Part shown: positions 62,976 to 64,000 of the stretch, in pieces | Numbering within the stretch: position 1 is the stretch's first letter | Layout of the letters: every line of letters begins with the position of its first letter | Source: an uncultured Spirochaetia bacterium | GTDB lineage: Bacteria > Spirochaetota > Spirochaetia > CAKZLE01 | Assembly (NCBI GenBank): GCA_937125225.1 | Contig: CAKZLE010000034.1 | Location: forward strand, 1-64,000 | Direction of reading: 5' to 3' | DNA: 64,000 nt | The notes under the pieces: generated by a model | The model's input: the letters and a program-made list of their open reading frames with translations, nothing else | Told to the model about the DNA's origin: nothing | Database searches by the model: none | Program-made: the position numbers and the translations under genes

Positions 62976-63376
62976 ATCTTCTCTCCAGATTACAGGTATT
63001 TTCATCATATCATAGTTAGAGGAGAGGAAAAAAGCAATAACACCGGAGACCAGTGCTATCGCTCTATGATATGGATAATATGAGAATGGTTTAGAGATAG
63101 AAGCGGAGAATGATACTTCCGGTCGTATTTGTTGTTGATAGACTCGTGGGGATGACATCACCAGGATCTGAACCATACGCATACGTAGCCTCACCTTCGA
63201 GATTCCTTATGGTGAATGAGAGCTCTCCAGATAGGGAGCAATGATCAGTGATAGAATACTCGGCACCTCATACAGGGGAGGACTTTGCTATTCTCAAACA
63301 TGTTGCAGGGGCATACATCCCTATTAAAGAGTGCTGTACTATGTTTGGATTTCTATCTCTTTCGAGAGTGAAATCC
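62976..63376. other. Noncoding region between lplA and rsmE
   Basis: About 400 bases without a supported gene. Open frames running through it on the minus strand are extensions of lplA without similarity. No RNA gene is recognised. Confidence 0.5.
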
Positions 63377-63405
63377 TTGGGTCAACTTTTGAAACATGGT
63401 ATAAC
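63377..63405 (+). promoter_or_regulatory. Candidate rsmE promoter (leaderless start)
   Basis: TTGGGT, a 17-base spacer and TATAAC, ending 7 bases before the ATG at 63413. No ribosome site is present. Confidence 0.5.
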
Positions 63406-63412
63406 AAGATAT

Positions 63413-64000
63413 ATGAATATTATCCTGTTTGATAAGCGGCCTGAAGAAGATCTCATCCCGATGAGTGATGAGCGGGCAAGACATATGAAGAAGATCCTCA
63501 AAGTAGTACCTGGAGACCAGGTGCTGATGGGGCTCATAGATGGCCTAATGGGGAATGCGACAGTCAAAGAGATCAGTGAGGAAGGGGTCAGGATAGATTG
63601 GGAGCCAACGTTAGAGTCGACCCCCTTCTCTCCGGTAGAGCTAGTCGTAGCCCAGGTGAGACCTATCTGCATGAAGAGGATCCTTCGGGAGGCGGTGAGT
63701 CTTGGGGTCCGGAAGATCCATGTCGTAGGGGCAGACACTGCTGAGAAGTCCTATGCAAGATCACATCTGTGGACGAAAGGGGAGTATAAGAGCTATCTCC
63801 TCCATGGGGCGACACAGTCAGTCTCTACGAAGATCCCCGAGTGTATCACCTATCGATCGGTCGACCAGTTGGACTTCGATGATATTCCCACTCGAATCCT
63901 CCTTGATAATATCCATCCTGCCGGTGATATCATGGATATTCCCATAAGTGAACCGGTAGTCCTTGCCATTGGTCCCGAAAGAGGATGGACAGATCGAGAG
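63413..64000 (+). CDS. rsmE: 16S rRNA m3U1498 methyltransferase RsmE (cut by window end)
   Basis: 196 codons remain open to the last base, so the C-terminus is missing (usual length about 245). It starts MNIILFDKRPEED, with the PUA-like N-terminal domain containing ARHMKKILKVVPGDQVLMGLIDG. The SPOUT domain follows: LVVAQVRPICMKRILREAVSLGV near 85, EKSYARS near 117 and VLAIGPERGWTDRE at the end, the GPEGG-type knot motif, here GPERGW. It methylates U1498 at the ribosomal decoding site. Confidence 0.9.
   Translation, partial: MNIILFDKRPEEDLIPMSDERARHMKKILKVVPGDQVLMGLIDGLMGNATVKEISEEGVRIDWEPTLESTPFSPVELVVAQVRPICMKRILREAVSLGVRKIHVVGADTAEKSYARSHLWTKGEYKSYLLHGATQSVSTKIPECITYRSVDQLDFDDIPTRILLDNIHPAGDIMDIPISEPVVLAIGPERGWTDRE

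Noticed and set aside
63160-63190. T-loop-like GGTTCAGATCC on the minus strand
   Set aside because: The A58 position is wrong and no cloverleaf can be built around it, so it is not a tRNA.
62976-63194. 73-codon N-terminal extension of lipoate ligase
   Set aside because: It is not similar to the family, whereas the later ATG has a good ribosome site and the exact family N-terminus.

Overview
This 64 kb window looks like chromosome from a free-living, probably anaerobic spirochaete (Spirochaetaceae or close kin). That placement is inferred. It rests on a PurE of the class II (Treponema denticola-like) type with no PurK, an EF-G of the spirochaete/mitochondrial (spd) style, CarD, a two-module acyl-CoA dehydratase activase, a very long KamA-type aminomutase and a decarboxylating Oad Na+ pump. 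Nearly all of the sequence is coding. I found no tRNA, rRNA, CRISPR array, insertion sequence or phage gene.

Layout. 0-7.5 kb: rRNA methyltransferase RlmG, a two-subunit molybdenum hydroxylase (xanthine dehydrogenase family) divergent from an NCS2 purine/uracil permease, a PfkB sugar kinase and a dCMP deaminase. 7.5-10.8 kb: oadGAB, the Na+-pumping oxaloacetate decarboxylase. 11-14.4 kb: an iron operon with a FeoB-like transporter, a DtxR-FeoA regulator and an unknown small protein. 14.4-19.7 kb: a lipoprotein, a membrane protein, a Nudix hydrolase and two tandem AEC transporters.

19.9-24.4 kb is the most unusual region. One strong sigma70 promoter with a paired operator drives a MarR regulator, an ArsM-like methyltransferase, a 31-residue cysteine-containing peptide with a near-perfect ribosome site, an attenuator-like hairpin, a radical SAM/SPASM protein, a thioredoxin-thioredoxin reductase fusion lacking the NADPH motif, and a DUF1847 protein. 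It has the layout of a peptide-modification (RiPP-like) system joined to thiol redox and arsenic-type methyl transfer. I do not recognise it as a described system.

24.5-32 kb: a Zn-ribbon protein, a MobB-like GTPase, the giant activase and the KamA-like aminomutase. 32-43.2 kb: one purine operon, purL-purM-purQ(S)-purC-purE-purF-purD-purN-purH, behind a leader with an intrinsic terminator. 43.6-48 kb: an alkyltransferase-like repair protein, then pheST behind a textbook Phe-codon attenuator. 48-52.8 kb: lipoprotein, Bcp peroxiredoxin, Zn-finger protein, LacI regulator with alpha-glycosidase, HIT protein. 53-57.9 kb: fusA, a RecA-fold ATPase, and carD-ispD-ispF. 58-64 kb: malQ, an oligopeptide-binding protein, a DUF6062 protein, lipoate ligase and the start of rsmE, which is cut by the window end.

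A recurrent feature is genes with no Shine-Dalgarno sequence but a good promoter whose -10 box ends 6-10 bases before the start codon. This suggests that leaderless transcripts are common in this genome, beside a majority of genes with strong AGGAGG-type sites.
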